Source of the DNA: Sphingomonadaceae bacterium
GTDB taxonomy: Bacteria > Pseudomonadota > Alphaproteobacteria > Sphingomonadales > Sphingomonadaceae
Length of the DNA stretch: 64,000 bases
Direction of reading: 5' to 3'
NCBI GenBank assembly: GCA_024236195.1
Contig: JACKKZ010000005.1
Location: 248,001 to 312,000 of the forward strand
The notes below the pieces were generated by a model, which saw only the letters and a list, made by a program, of their open reading frames with translations, had not been told where the DNA came from and made no database searches. Positions 1 through 8,487 of the stretch are shown one piece after another (the stretch's first letter is position 1; each line of letters starts with the position of its first letter). The translations under genes and the position numbers were made by a program.

Positions 1-330
1 GCCTTCATCTGTTCAGCCTGGGGCGCGCGCGGGCGCGGCATTGCTATCGGGGCTTTCGTGGTCCAGTTGCTGATGAACCTCGCGTGGAGCCCGCTGTTCT
101 TTTCCATGCACCGGATTTCCGGCGCTTTTTACCTGATCGTGGCGCTGGCAGTGGCGATTGTGGTGACCATCGTGCTGGCATGGAAGGTGCGGCCCGCTGC
201 CGGGGCGCTGCTTATCCCCTATCTCGCATGGGTATGCTTTGCAGCGGTGCTGAATTACCAGTTTCTGCAGGCCAATCCTGATCTTGACGGGCAGGATATC
301 TACCAGGTCGAACAACGCTTTGAAATTTGA
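1..330 (+). CDS. TspO/MBR family protein, C-terminal part (cut by window edge)
   Basis: The reading frame is open from the first base, so the start lies outside the window. The visible ~109 residues include NLAWSPLFF, a Trp-rich hydrophobic segment and the ending LNYQF, which match the last three transmembrane helices of TspO/MBR (tryptophan-rich sensory protein). The family are five-helix membrane proteins that bind porphyrins and, in alphaproteobacteria, modulate tetrapyrrole and photosynthesis gene expression. The protein is complete at its C-terminus. ubiK follows 50 bases downstream on the same strand. Family assignment is firm; the role in this organism is inferred. Confidence 0.85.
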   Translation, partial: AFICSAWGARGRGIAIGAFVVQLLMNLAWSPLFFSMHRISGAFYLIVALAVAIVVTIVLAWKVRPAAGALLIPYLAWVCFAAVLNYQFLQANPDLDGQDIYQVEQRFEI

Positions 331-380
331 TCGGGCGTTTAGATATTGAAAGGCGGCGCGGTGAGCGCCAGATAGGCACC

Positions 381-629
381 ATGCAAAGCCAGAACCCAAT
401 TTTCGCCGACCTCGCCAAGCTCGCGAACAGCGCCGCCGGTACTTTCGCCGGCATGACCCGCGAAGCGCGCGACAATGCCCGCGAACATTTCCGCGAAGCC
501 TTTGGCGGGCTGGATTTCGTTAGCCGCGAGGAATTCGATGCGGTAAAGGAAATGGCTGCGAAAGCGCGTGAAGAGAACGACAAACTGGCCGAGCGGCTGG
601 CCGCGCTAGAGGCGAAGCTGGGGAAGTAG
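381..629 (+). CDS. ubiK: UbiK-family ubiquinone biosynthesis accessory factor
   Basis: An 82-residue protein starting at the ATG at 381; an upstream in-frame start at 327 would overlap the TspO stop and adds a non-conserved Arg-rich stretch. It begins MQSQNPIFADLAKLANSA and ends in a charged heptad helix (AREENDKLAERLAALEAKL) that should form a coiled coil. This matches the BMFP/YqiC family, renamed UbiK, which helps assemble the soluble Ubi complex for aerobic ubiquinone synthesis. The length is typical of the family. Confidence 0.8.
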   Translation: MQSQNPIFADLAKLANSAAGTFAGMTREARDNAREHFREAFGGLDFVSREEFDAVKEMAAKAREENDKLAERLAALEAKLGK

Positions 630-638
630 GGCTTTAAC

Positions 639-886
639 GCTCACAGAGGAGCGGGGGCACAGAGGAAGTTTACGGCTTCGCCGGTTTCCTCACGCGAAGG
701 CGCGAAGGCGCAAAGAAGGGCATCACCGGCGGCAGCCGGTATTCAAACTTGCAACCGCACTTCGTGAAGCAACGCCAGAATGAGATAATGCCCGCTGCCG
801 CGGGCGAAACATCTTTGCGCCTTCGCGTCTTTGCGTGAATCAAAACACCCGGCGCAGCCGTAAACTTCCTCTGTGCCCCTGTGAGC
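639..886. repeat. Large intergenic inverted repeat, copy A of the GGCGCGAAGGCGC family
   Basis: This stretch fills the ubiK-recO gap. The outer arms begin GCTCACAGAGG at 639 and return as CTCTGTG...GTGAGC at 870-886; both carry a GAAGTTTACGGC/GCCGTAAACTTC block. An inner pair (TCACGCGAAGGCGCGAAGGCG near 691, CGCCTTCGCG...TTGCGTGA near 820) flanks a core with GGCGGCAGCCGG and CCGCTGCCGCGGGCG. Related copies occur near 2.7, 8.2, 19.2 and 60.8 kb. Reading frames across it encode only Arg/Lys-rich repeats and are not genes. Confidence 0.8.
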
Positions 887-929
887 GCCAAAACACCCCT
901 TTGCCTCACCCGGCCAACCCGCCTAACCA

Positions 930-1538
930 ATGCCTATGAACCTCCGCGCCCCCGCAATCTTGGTCGCTGCCCGTCCGCATGGGGAGACGGCGGTGATTGC
1001 GCGGATGCTGACGGAGGAATCGGGGCTTGTCGCCGCCTATGTTGCGGGTGGGCGTGGGCGCTTGTTGCGGCCGGTGGTGATCCCGGGGAACCTTGTCGAA
1101 GCCGATATCCGGGCCAAATCCGAAGGCCAGCTGCCATTCGCCAAACTCGAATTGCTCACCAGCCGCGGGCCGTGGCTGGGCGAACCGCTCCCCGCGGCCG
1201 CGATCAGCTGGGCGACCGCGCTGGCGGCATCGACCCTGCCGGAGCGCAACGCCTATCCCAATCTTTTCAGTGCCCTGTCGGCGCTGCTTGATGCGATTTG
1301 CCATGCCCCCTCGGCGCGTGGCTGGCTGCCCGCGATGATCGGCTATGAAATGCTGTTGCTGCGCGAACTTGGCTATGGCGGCGGGGCGCGGCCGGTCACG
1401 GAGGATGTGCCCGAACTGATCGCCGCTTTTGACCGGCTGGAGCAACCCATTGCGCACTACCTGCTTGCCGACACGCGATCCGATGTTATGGCGGCGCGCG
1501 CGCTGCTGAGGGCGCGGCTTGGACGGATGACGCAATGA
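930..1538 (+). CDS. recO: DNA repair protein RecO
   Basis: A 202-residue protein with the N-terminal OB-fold of RecO (residues ~5-80: [21 protein letters not shown], then [12 protein letters not shown] and the [12 protein letters not shown] strand) and a helical C-terminal domain. RecO loads RecA onto SSB-coated DNA with RecR in the RecF pathway. It is shorter than E. coli RecO and lacks the CxxC zinc pair seen in many Gram-positive RecO proteins. The start may be 930 or the in-frame ATG at 936. Its stop overlaps the leuB start by four bases (ATGA), so the two are probably translationally coupled. Confidence 0.85.
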   Translation: MPMNLRAPAILVAARPHGETAVIARMLTEESGLVAAYVAGGRGRLLRPVVIPGNLVEADIRAKSEGQLPFAKLELLTSRGPWLGEPLPAAAISWATALAASTLPERNAYPNLFSALSALLDAICHAPSARGWLPAMIGYEMLLLRELGYGGGARPVTEDVPELIAAFDRLEQPIAHYLLADTRSDVMAARALLRARLGRMTQ

Positions 1539-2593
1539 AGATCGCAGTTTTCGCCGGTGACGGCATTGGCCCCGAAGTGACGGCACAGGCGGTGCGCGTG
1601 CTGGAAGCGCTCAATCTCGACGGCATGGAACTGACCGAAGGCGATGTTGGCGGCGCGGCCTATTACAAGCATGGCCATCCGCTGCCCGAAGCGACATTGG
1701 ACATTGCGCGCGCGAGCGATGCGATCCTGTTCGGCGCGGTGGGCGATTTCTCCTGCGACCACCTCGAACGCCATTTGCGCCCGGAACAGGCCATCCTCGG
1801 CCTGCGCGCGGCGCTGGGCCTGTTCGCCAATCTCCGCCCGGCGACCTGCTTCCCCGGCCTTGAACATATGAGCGGGCTGCGCCCCGAAATTGCGCGGTCT
1901 ATCGACCTTCTGATCGTGCGTGAGCTGAATGGCGATGTCTATTTCGGCGAGAAGGGCATGCGTACGCTCGACGATGGTCGCCGCCAGGGTTGGGACATGA
2001 TGGCCTATGCCGAGGATGAGGTTCGCCGCATCGCCCATGTCGCTTTCCGCGCGGCGCAGGGCCGCAGCAAGAAGCTGTGCAGCGTGGACAAGGCCAATGT
2101 GCTGGAAACCAGCCAGCTGTGGCGCGATGTGATCATCGAAACCTCCGCCGAATATCCCGATGTCGCGCTGGAGCACATGTATGTCGATAATGCCGCGATG
2201 CAGCTGGTGAAGGCGCCGGGTAATTTTGACGTGGTGGTGACCGGCAATCTGTTTGGCGACATTCTGTCCGACCAGGCGAGCATGTGCGTCGGTTCGATTG
2301 GCCTGCTGGCAAGTGCCTCGCTGGGCGAACGGCAGACGGGCTATGGCACGTTCGGCCTCTACGAGCCGATCCACGGCAGCGCACCCGATATCGCCGGGCA
2401 GGGCAAGGCCAACCCGATGGCCATGATCCTCTCCGCCGCGATGATGCTGCGCCACAGTTTTGGGCTGGAGGCAGAAGCGGCGCGGATCGAAGGCGCGGTG
2501 GCGAAGGCGCTGGAAGATGGAGTGCTGGGCGGCGATTTGGGCGGCACTGCCGGAACCCAGGAAGTCGGCGACGCTGTGCTGGCACGGATGTAG
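1535..2593 (+). CDS. leuB: 3-isopropylmalate dehydrogenase
   Basis: The 352-residue protein opens with [15 protein letters not shown], the conserved start of LeuB. It carries [13 protein letters not shown], the substrate region, the metal-binding [13 protein letters not shown] segment and the NAD-specifying [18 protein letters not shown] loop. It oxidatively decarboxylates 3-isopropylmalate in leucine synthesis. No other leu genes are nearby; it is coupled to recO through an ATGA overlap. Length is normal and all motifs look intact. Confidence 0.95.
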   Translation: MKIAVFAGDGIGPEVTAQAVRVLEALNLDGMELTEGDVGGAAYYKHGHPLPEATLDIARASDAILFGAVGDFSCDHLERHLRPEQAILGLRAALGLFANLRPATCFPGLEHMSGLRPEIARSIDLLIVRELNGDVYFGEKGMRTLDDGRRQGWDMMAYAEDEVRRIAHVAFRAAQGRSKKLCSVDKANVLETSQLWRDVIIETSAEYPDVALEHMYVDNAAMQLVKAPGNFDVVVTGNLFGDILSDQASMCVGSIGLLASASLGERQTGYGTFGLYEPIHGSAPDIAGQGKANPMAMILSAAMMLRHSFGLEAEAARIEGAVAKALEDGVLGGDLGGTAGTQEVGDAVLARM

Positions 2594-2609
2594 GTTTTTC
2601 GCTTGGAGG

Positions 2610-2825
2610 TGCGGGGACATTTGCGGCTTCGCCGGGTTTGTTTCACGCAAAGGCGCGAAGGCGCGAAGAAGGGTATCAACGGCGGCAGCCGGTCTTCAAA
2701 GCTGCATCATTCCCTCATCCGGAATGTCAGATTTGGTGAATGCCTGCTGCCGCAGGCGAAACATCTTCGCGCCTTTGCGCCTTTGCGTGAGAAAAAATAC
2801 TCCCGTCCCGCGTCTCCGCGTGAAA
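2610..2825. repeat. Intergenic inverted repeat, copy B of the GGCGCGAAGGCGC family
   Basis: Fills the leuB-glycosyltransferase gap. A left arm (TTTCACGCAAAGGCGCGAAG from 2640) and a right arm (CGCGCCTTTGCGCCTTTGCG near 2768) flank a core containing GGCGGCAGCCGG and CTGCTGCCGCAGGCG. It resembles copy A but has lost most of the outer CTCACAGAGG arms. No gene is seen here. Confidence 0.75.
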
Positions 2826-2859
2826 CAAACCTGTCGCAGTGCTAGCCTAGCGCCCGCCC

Positions 2860-3948
2860 ATGCTTCGCCTTGCCGTCATCCTCCCTACACTCAACGAGCG
2901 CGACAACCTCGCGCCGTTGGTCGAGCGGATCGAAAGCGCGCTCGGGCCAGAGGGCTGGGAAGCGATTATCGTCGATGATGACAGCAAAGATGGCACCGCT
3001 GACGAGGCCCGCCGCATCACGCTGGCTGACCCCCGCATCCGCGTGCTCCACCGCATCGGGCGGCGCGGGCTGGCCTCTGCCGCGATAGAGGGCATGTGTG
3101 CTACCGCCGCGCCCTTCGTGGCGGTGATGGATGCTGATCACCAGCACGACCCGGCACTGCTCCCCGCGATGCTGGCGGCGGTCGAAGCGGGCACATGTGA
3201 TGTTGCAGTGGCGAGCCGCTTTGTCGCAGGTGGATCGGTGGCGGGGCTGGCAAGCGAGCGGCGCGAACAGGGATCGGCCATGGCCAACCGCATCGCAAGT
3301 GCGCTCACCGGCGTGGAACTGAGCGACCCGATGAGCGGCTATTTCCTGCTTCCTGCGGAAACGGTGCGCCAGCTTGCGCCGCAGCTTTCAGGTATTGGTT
3401 TCAAGATCTTGCTGGACATTCTTGCCGCGTCCTCGCCGCCACTCAAGGTCCAGGAATTCCCGCTGCAACTGGCCGCGCGTCGCGCGGGCGAAAGCAAGCT
3501 CGACCGCGCCGTGGCGTTCGAATTCCTGATCGGGCTGTATGAGAAGACTTTCGGCCATCTGGTCCCCACGCGCTTCGCCCTGTTCGGCACCGTCGGCGCG
3601 CTGGGTGTGGGCGTGCATATGGCGGCATTGGCGTTGCTCTATATCCTCGCCGGGAGCGGCTTCGCGCTGGCTCAAGCCATCGCGACCTTTGTGGCGATGA
3701 GCTTCAACTTCTGGCTCAACAACTGGCTGACCTATCGCGACCAGCGGTTGAAGGGGCTGGGTGCGGTGCTGAAAGGCTGGGCCGGTTTCTGCGCGACTTG
3801 CGCGGTGGGCGCGCTCGCCAATGTTGCCGTTGCCACATTATTGCAGGCGCGCGGGGTGCATTGGGTGCTGGCAGCATTGGCGGGGATCGTGATTGGCGCG
3901 GTCTGGAATTACGCGCTGTCGAGCCGCTTCGTATGGGGGAGATATTGA
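2860..3948 (+). CDS. Polyprenyl-phosphate glycosyltransferase (GT2) fused to a GtrA-like membrane domain
   Basis: The 362-residue protein has two parts. Residues 1-~225 form a GT2 fold like dolichol-phosphate mannosyltransferase: LPTLNERDNL, VDDDSKDGTADEA and the metal-binding DADHQHDP. Residues ~235-360 form a four-helix GtrA domain (FALFGTVGALGVGVH, then NFWLNNWLTYRD). Such fusions transfer a hexose onto undecaprenyl phosphate, and the GtrA part is thought to help move the lipid-sugar across the membrane. Its TGA overlaps the ATG of the DUF2238 gene. The PMT-type transferase at 4845-6119 could use its product; sugar identity is unknown. Confidence 0.85.
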   Translation: MLRLAVILPTLNERDNLAPLVERIESALGPEGWEAIIVDDDSKDGTADEARRITLADPRIRVLHRIGRRGLASAAIEGMCATAAPFVAVMDADHQHDPALLPAMLAAVEAGTCDVAVASRFVAGGSVAGLASERREQGSAMANRIASALTGVELSDPMSGYFLLPAETVRQLAPQLSGIGFKILLDILAASSPPLKVQEFPLQLAARRAGESKLDRAVAFEFLIGLYEKTFGHLVPTRFALFGTVGALGVGVHMAALALLYILAGSGFALAQAIATFVAMSFNFWLNNWLTYRDQRLKGLGAVLKGWAGFCATCAVGALANVAVATLLQARGVHWVLAALAGIVIGAVWNYALSSRFVWGRY

Positions 3949-4607
3949 TGGCCGTCGCTGCCGTACCGCGCAACCAGCTGGCCATGCTGCTCGGGACCGC
4001 TGCCTTCGCCCTGTTGAGCATATGGGGCTCGCCCTATCCGCAACTGGCGCCCTTGCAGAACATCCCGACACTGTTGTTACTGCTGGCAATGGGGTTCGGT
4101 TTGCGAAAATACCCCCTCTCCAATCTGGCCGTGGGCGCGACCTCCCTGTTCCTGCTGCTGCACACAATCGGCGGGCGCTATATCTACTCCTTCGTTCCCT
4201 ATGACGAATGGAGCCGGGCTATCGGTCTTCCATCCGTGTCGGAAATGTTCGGCTTTGAGCGCAACCATTATGACCGGCTGGTCCATTTCAGCTTCGGCCT
4301 GTTGCTCTTCTGGCCGCTGCAAGAAGCACTGGACCGCTACACACGGCTTACTCCGCGTTGGGCGGTCTATGTTGCGGTGGAATTCGTGCTCGCAGCCAGT
4401 GCGCTATATGAGATATTTGAGTGGATGCTGACGTTGCTGATGGCTCCCGGCAATGCCGATGCCTACAACGGCCAGCAAGGCGATATGTGGGACGCGCAAA
4501 AGGATATGGCGCTGGCCTTTGGCGGCGCGCTGATTGCGGGCCTGCTAAGCCGCTTTCGCATAAGTCGTTGGGGTTCCCCGGAACCACCGGCCCCTTCCAC
4601 CCGTTAA
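3948..4607 (+). CDS. DUF2238 (YjdF-like) multi-pass membrane protein
   Basis: A 219-residue hydrophobic protein starting at the ATG that overlaps the stop of the preceding gene by one base; longer readings upstream lie inside that gene. Several hydrophobic helices are separated by conserved loops including GGRYIYSFVPYDEW, RNHYDRLVHFSFGLL, YEIFEWM and QGDMWDAQKDM. These are the hallmark His/Asp/Glu loops of DUF2238 proteins. Function is unknown; the acidic and His residues in loops could bind metal. Tight coupling suggests it works with the GT2-GtrA enzyme. Confidence 0.8.
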   Translation: MAVAAVPRNQLAMLLGTAAFALLSIWGSPYPQLAPLQNIPTLLLLLAMGFGLRKYPLSNLAVGATSLFLLLHTIGGRYIYSFVPYDEWSRAIGLPSVSEMFGFERNHYDRLVHFSFGLLLFWPLQEALDRYTRLTPRWAVYVAVEFVLAASALYEIFEWMLTLLMAPGNADAYNGQQGDMWDAQKDMALAFGGALIAGLLSRFRISRWGSPEPPAPSTR

Positions 4608-4659
4608 TCTCCCGATAGCCGCGGCACCCTGTTGCGGCACCACAATCGAGGAGACAGCC

Positions 4660-4842
4660 ATGTCCTATATTCTTGGAATTGTCGTCCTGCTGCTCGATAT
4701 CTGGGCAGTGATGAACATTTTTGGCAGCAGCGCTTCCGCGCTGGCGAAGGTCCTGTGGACCATCGGGATCATCGCCTTGCCGGTGGTGGGCTTTATCGCC
4801 TGGTTCCTGGTGGGGCCAAAGAGCCGCACAGCGCTGGCCTGA
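4660..4842 (+). CDS. Small PLDc_N-domain membrane protein
   Basis: A 60-residue protein preceded by GAGGAGACAG. It has two hydrophobic helices (YILGIVVLLLDIWAVMNIF and VLWTIGIIALPVVGFIAWFLVG) and ends GPKSRTALA. This matches stand-alone PLDc_N (phospholipase D nuclease N-terminal) proteins, also the membrane anchor of cardiolipin synthases, here without catalytic HKD motifs. Its stop lies two bases from the convergent PMT gene's stop. Specific function is unknown. Confidence 0.75.
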   Translation: MSYILGIVVLLLDIWAVMNIFGSSASALAKVLWTIGIIALPVVGFIAWFLVGPKSRTALA

Positions 4843-4844
4843 CC

Positions 4845-6119
4845 CTAACGCCAGCTGTCGAGCCACATCCATTTGGCAAAACTGTCCGGTCCCTCCAGCG
4901 CCGCCGCGCTGAGGATCGGGTAGAACCATGCGAAGAGTGCGCAGCTCAGCGTCAGCACGCCCAATGGTACCCAGCGCTGCCCCTGCCGCCACAGCGAATC
5001 CAGTGCCAGCGCGAGCGCAACCAGCAGCAAGCAGCCGGGCAAGGCGTAGTGGTAATAGAACTGCACCGGCTTCGCCGCGACGATCCAGAAGCCGAGGCTG
5101 ACCGTGTAAAGCACCACCACCGCCAAGGCATCGCGGCGGCGCTGGGTGATCCCGGCCCATCCGCACCATAGCAATGCAGGCAGGCCCAGCAGCATGGTCA
5201 GCGGGTTACCCAACAGCAGGACACCGCGCTGCACCCCGTCAACCGGCTCCCACAAATACCAGATCGGGCGCAGGTTCAGCATCCACTGGTACCAGTGCGA
5301 TTCATAAGGATGCTCGCCAATCACCCCTTCCTGCATCGCGATCATCTTCTGGTGCTGCGCGATCAGTCCATAGTCGGCAGACAACGCATTGGGCAGGAAC
5401 CACGCCGGGAAATAGGTAAGGCAATAGACCGCCAGCGGGACAATGCCGAGCCACAGGAAAGCCTCCGCCAGCGTGATCCCCGGCACCGGCGCACCGCGAT
5501 GCGAAAAGGCGAAGCGCCAGCCACTCGCGCGCAGCCGCCAGGCGAGGAATGCAAGCCCGAAGAGCGGGGCGAGCGGCACGACATTCCACTTCGCTGCCAT
5601 GGACAGACCGAGCGCGATCCCTGCCAGCGCCAACCGCCAGCGTCCGCGCTCCGGCTGGCGCACGGCCCCGGCGGCCTGCCACAGGGCGAGCGCGAAAAAC
5701 GCCAACATGAAGATATCCAGCAGCGCAATGCGCGCCTGCACGAAAAGCAGGAACCCGCTGGCCAGCAGGATGCCCGTGGCCAGCGTGGCAAAGCGGGTGC
5801 GGGTGGCAAACCACACCGCGCGCATGAAACCATATATCGCAAGCATACCCGCCAGCAGCGACGGAAGCCGCCAGCCCAGCGGATTGTCCCCCAGCAAGGC
5901 GATGGAGAGCGCCATGATCTCCTTACCCAGCATCGGGTGTTCCTGGTTGGAGAAACTGGCCGCGCTGAGCAAATTGCGCGCAGCGGGCAGGTAATGGATC
6001 TCGTCAAAATAGGGCGCAGCGGGGATCGTCAGGCGAATCGCGCCCAAGGCGCCAAATCCCAACGCCAGCAACAGGCACCACCGGATCGGGTCATTCGCGC
6101 GGGCAGGGGCAGTGCTCAT
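4845..6119 (-). CDS. PMT-type glycosyltransferase (GT39 family)
   Basis: A ~424-residue multi-pass membrane protein starting at the ATG at 6119; an upstream in-frame start at 6197 adds a non-hydrophobic stretch. After the first helix comes APYFDEIHYLPAARNLL, the Asp-Glu catalytic loop of dolichyl-phosphate-mannose protein mannosyltransferases, then NQEHPMLGKEIMA and the hydrophobic core with MAAKWNVVPL. Later loops contain ESHWYQWMLNLRPIWYLWE. Family members transfer a hexose from a polyprenyl phosphate to proteins or glycans outside the inner membrane. It faces the GT2-GtrA gene convergently, which could supply its donor. Confidence 0.8.
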   Translation of the reverse strand: MSTAPARANDPIRWCLLLALGFGALGAIRLTIPAAPYFDEIHYLPAARNLLSAASFSNQEHPMLGKEIMALSIALLGDNPLGWRLPSLLAGMLAIYGFMRAVWFATRTRFATLATGILLASGFLLFVQARIALLDIFMLAFFALALWQAAGAVRQPERGRWRLALAGIALGLSMAAKWNVVPLAPLFGLAFLAWRLRASGWRFAFSHRGAPVPGITLAEAFLWLGIVPLAVYCLTYFPAWFLPNALSADYGLIAQHQKMIAMQEGVIGEHPYESHWYQWMLNLRPIWYLWEPVDGVQRGVLLLGNPLTMLLGLPALLWCGWAGITQRRRDALAVVVLYTVSLGFWIVAAKPVQFYYHYALPGCLLLVALALALDSLWRQGQRWVPLGVLTLSCALFAWFYPILSAAALEGPDSFAKWMWLDSWR

Positions 6120-6192
6120 CGGCGCATTTGGTAAGCCCTTGACCTTGCAGGGGCAAGCCTGCGCAGCGCGGCGGTGCCATGAATATGGTTTG

Positions 6193-6238
6193 TGCAACTT
6201 ACCAATTGCTGCAACTGCGAAATTGGTATAATTGCAAC
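6193..6238. promoter_or_regulatory. Candidate operator/promoter region between divergent genes
   Basis: In the AT-rich gap between the PMT gene (minus) and the gene at 6304 (plus), TGCAAC occurs three times on the plus strand (6193, 6210, 6233). An inverted pair ACCAATT/AATTGGT (6201-6207, 6221-6227) spans the middle one. TATAAT at 6227-6232 could be a -10 box. Repeat number and position suggest a regulator site, but the protein is unknown. Confidence 0.3.
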
Positions 6239-6303
6239 CATAGTTTTAAAACAGAAACATAACGGTCGCAGGGCAATCAGTCTTCCAAAGCGGAGTCGAT
6301 TTT

Positions 6304-6567
6304 GTGCTGAAGCGTATCATTTGCAGCCTCTCGGGCCATGTCATCAATCGCCATCGTGTGTGGAATGATGGCTATGACTATCGTACTTCTTGCGACCGTT
6401 GCGGCACGCCCATGCTGCGCGATGTTGATGGCTGGCGTCCGTTTGACGAAGCGCGCGACAATGACTTGCCGCGGAAGCCGCATCCCAGCGAACAGGCAGA
6501 GACAGAAGACAGCCAGGGAGGCCCTCCCATGCCGGGCACGCCCTTGCCAAGCCCGTATGGCAACTGA
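6304..6567 (+). CDS. Conserved-looking small protein with a Cys/His cluster
   Basis: The frame starts at a GTG eight bases after GGAG and encodes 87 residues. The N-terminal half has CSLSGHVINRHRVW, then CDRCGTPMLRD followed by GWRPF: one CxxC pair with an upstream Cys and His residues, suggesting a zinc-ribbon-like fold. The second half is low-complexity (Pro, Glu, Gly) and probably disordered. I do not recognise a named family. It lies 61 bases upstream of metZ on the same strand and may be co-transcribed. Confidence 0.6.
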   Translation: MLKRIICSLSGHVINRHRVWNDGYDYRTSCDRCGTPMLRDVDGWRPFDEARDNDLPRKPHPSEQAETEDSQGGPPMPGTPLPSPYGN

Positions 6568-6628
6568 TTGCGCGCAGCAACGCTTCGCGCTTGCCCGCCG
6601 GAACAGTCCCGCCTAAGCCGCCGGGACT

Positions 6629-7837
6629 ATGAAAAAGACCACCGGCACAGACCGTTCCATCACCCGTAACTGGCGCCCCGCAACGCAGGCCGTGCGCGGC
6701 GGCACCTGGCGCAGCGAGCATGGCGAGACCAGCGAGGCGCTGTTCCTCACCAGCGGCTATACCTATGACAGTGCGCAGGTGGTAGCAAACCGTTTCGCGG
6801 GCGAAGCACAGGGCATGACCTATTCGCGCCTGCAGAACCCCACCGTCGCCATGCTGGAAGAGCGGATCGCTCTCATGGAAGGGGCTGAGGCCTGCCGCAC
6901 CCAGGCGAGCGGGATGGCGGCGATGACGGCGGCGCTGCTGTGCCAGCTTTCCGCCGGGGACCATGTTGTTGGCGCGCGCGCGGCCTTTGGCTCGTGCCGC
7001 TGGCTGCTCGACCATCTCTGCCCGCGCTTTGGCATCGAAGTGAGCGTGATCGACAGCACGGACAACGCCGCATGGGAGGCCGCGATCCGGCCCAATACCA
7101 AGGTGTTCTTCTTTGAAACCCCGGCCAATCCGACGCTGGACGTGGTGGACATGGAATATGTCTGCGGCCTGGCAAAGGCGCACGGGATCACCACTGTGGT
7201 CGATAATGCCTTCGCCACCAGCGCGCTCCAGCGACCGATGGAGTTCGGGGCGGATGTCGTCGCCTATAGCGCGACCAAGCTGATGGACGGGCAGGGCAGG
7301 GTGCTCGCCGGCGCGGTCTGCGGCAGCGAGCAATTCATCAACGATGTGCTGCTGCCCTTCCAGCGCAATACCGGGCCGAACCTCTCCCCCTTCAACGCAT
7401 GGGTAGTGCATAAGGGGCTGGAGACACTCGACCTGCGCGCCCGCCGCCAGAGCGAGAACGCGCTGGAAGTGGGCCGCTTCGTCGAAAGCCGCGTGCCGAA
7501 AATCCTCCACCCCGGCCTCGCCAGCCATCCACGGCACGATCTGGCGATGAAGCAGATGGTGATGACCGGCCCGATCTTCGCCTTCCTGCTCGATGGCGGG
7601 CGGCAGCAGGCCTTCAAATTCCTCGACGCGCTGGAACTGGTCGATATTTCCAACAATATCGGCGATTCCCGCAGCCTGGCCTGCCACCCGGCGAGCACCA
7701 CCCACGCCAATATGGGCGAAGAAGCCCGCGCAGAAATGGGCGTGCTGGAAGGAATGGTGCGGATCAATATCGGGCTAGAGGATCCGCTTGATGTGATCGA
7801 GGATTTGGGCCGGGCGTTTGATATCGCGGGGGTTTGA
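6629..7837 (+). CDS. metZ: O-succinylhomoserine sulfhydrylase (PLP-dependent)
   Basis: A 402-residue Cys/Met-metabolism PLP enzyme. The substrate-phosphate region YSRLQNPTVAMLEERIA, the PNTKVFFFETPANPTLDVVD strand, the VVDNAFATSALQRP loop and the PLP lysine in SATKLMDGQGR (about residue 217) are all present. The pattern, especially KLMDGQGRVLAGAV, fits MetZ, which makes homocysteine from O-succinylhomoserine and sulfide, rather than cystathionine gamma-synthase. Substrate preference (succinyl versus acetyl) is inferred from family resemblance. No SAM riboswitch was found in the short upstream gap. Confidence 0.88.
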   Translation: MKKTTGTDRSITRNWRPATQAVRGGTWRSEHGETSEALFLTSGYTYDSAQVVANRFAGEAQGMTYSRLQNPTVAMLEERIALMEGAEACRTQASGMAAMTAALLCQLSAGDHVVGARAAFGSCRWLLDHLCPRFGIEVSVIDSTDNAAWEAAIRPNTKVFFFETPANPTLDVVDMEYVCGLAKAHGITTVVDNAFATSALQRPMEFGADVVAYSATKLMDGQGRVLAGAVCGSEQFINDVLLPFQRNTGPNLSPFNAWVVHKGLETLDLRARRQSENALEVGRFVESRVPKILHPGLASHPRHDLAMKQMVMTGPIFAFLLDGGRQQAFKFLDALELVDISNNIGDSRSLACHPASTTHANMGEEARAEMGVLEGMVRINIGLEDPLDVIEDLGRAFDIAGV

Positions 7838-7875
7838 GGGAATAGCTTTCGGCTAACGGTGCATTTCGCTTTGCT

Positions 7876-7914
7876 CAATGCACCCTACTTGGTGAGTTTG
7901 GGTAGGGTGCATTG
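7876..7914. repeat. Palindromic hairpin downstream of metZ
   Basis: CAATGCACCCTAC (7876-7888) returns as GTAGGGTGCATTG (7902-7914), a perfect 13-base-pair stem with a 13-base loop. It lies 38 bases after the metZ stop and could stabilise or end the transcript, although no T-tract follows. Further TGCA-rich fragments nearby suggest a degraded second unit. Confidence 0.65.
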
Positions 7915-7999
7915 AGGCAACCCGGAATGCACCGATGATCGCGCGAGGCGGGAGTTGTGTGGAGCGCGTCCAGAATAGCCCAAATCTAACAAACTCGTC

Positions 8000-8163
8000 G
8001 CCCCGTGCTTGACGCGGGGCAAGGCTGTTCTTTTGCACTGACGCTGGTCAGTCGCTCTGTTTCGGTTGTCTGGCAGAGGGTCGGAGAAGCCAAACCCGTG
8101 AGAATTGATTGCCACGGAGGCGCTTGCCGCAAGTAAAAGCTAAGCCCCGTGTCAAGCACGGGG
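8000..8163. repeat. Pair of short palindromes of the CCCCGTGTCAAGCACGGGG type
   Basis: GCCCCG/CGGGGC at 8000-8020 and CCCCGTG/CACGGGG at 8145-8163 are related palindromes in opposite orientation, bracketing ~120 bases with no recognisable gene. The second runs into TGACGG, as does a similar element at 22911. The whole 7838-8487 interval holds only such repeats. Confidence 0.6.
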
Positions 8164-8195
8164 TGACGGTTGGGGATAGGTGGGAGTGCAGCGGT

Positions 8196-8365
8196 TGGCA
8201 CAGCATCTTCGCGCCCTTTGCGCCTTCGCGTGAATAAAAACCAGCGCAAGCTCGCCACCGGCGCAACATCCGCTGGCCTCACTAACATCCCCCTCTCCCA
8301 ACCCTCTGCCCTTGAGGGGAGAGGGCTCTGCGTCTCTCCTTTCCTTTGCGGTCTCTGCGTGAAAC
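8196..8365. repeat. Degraded copy C of the GGCGCGAAGGCGC repeat with a CCCTCTCCC palindrome
   Basis: One half-arm (CTTCGCGCCCTTTGCGCCTT at 8207) is followed by CCCCTCTCCC...GGGGAGAGGG (8290-8320) and then CTGCGTCTCTCC...GTCTCTGCGTGAAAC. It looks like a composite of two repeat types. Open frames here give Arg-rich repeat translations and are rejected as genes. Confidence 0.55.
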
Positions 8366-8487
8366 ACAGGGCGGGGTGTGAATCGCGAAGAGGGGCACCG
8401 AATACGGTGTCCCTGAAGTGGGGGAGGGCTGGCAGGCATGGCCGAATTGCGATAGACAACCCCCTACGCAAAGAGAGGTGACCTGAC

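Noticed and set aside
670..930. Arg-rich open frames across the copy A repeat
   Set aside because: They translate the dispersed repeat (RRRK/RRRE runs) and recur at other copies; no ribosome site or conservation pattern of a gene.
1457..2650. A 397-codon minus-strand open frame antisense to leuB
   Set aside because: LeuB is unmistakable on the plus strand; this frame has His/Arg/Gln-rich composition and no motif.
6568..6628. Possible SAM-II riboswitch before metZ
   Set aside because: The gap is only 61 bases and I could not match the SAM-II pseudoknot core; metZ may share a transcript with the upstream gene.
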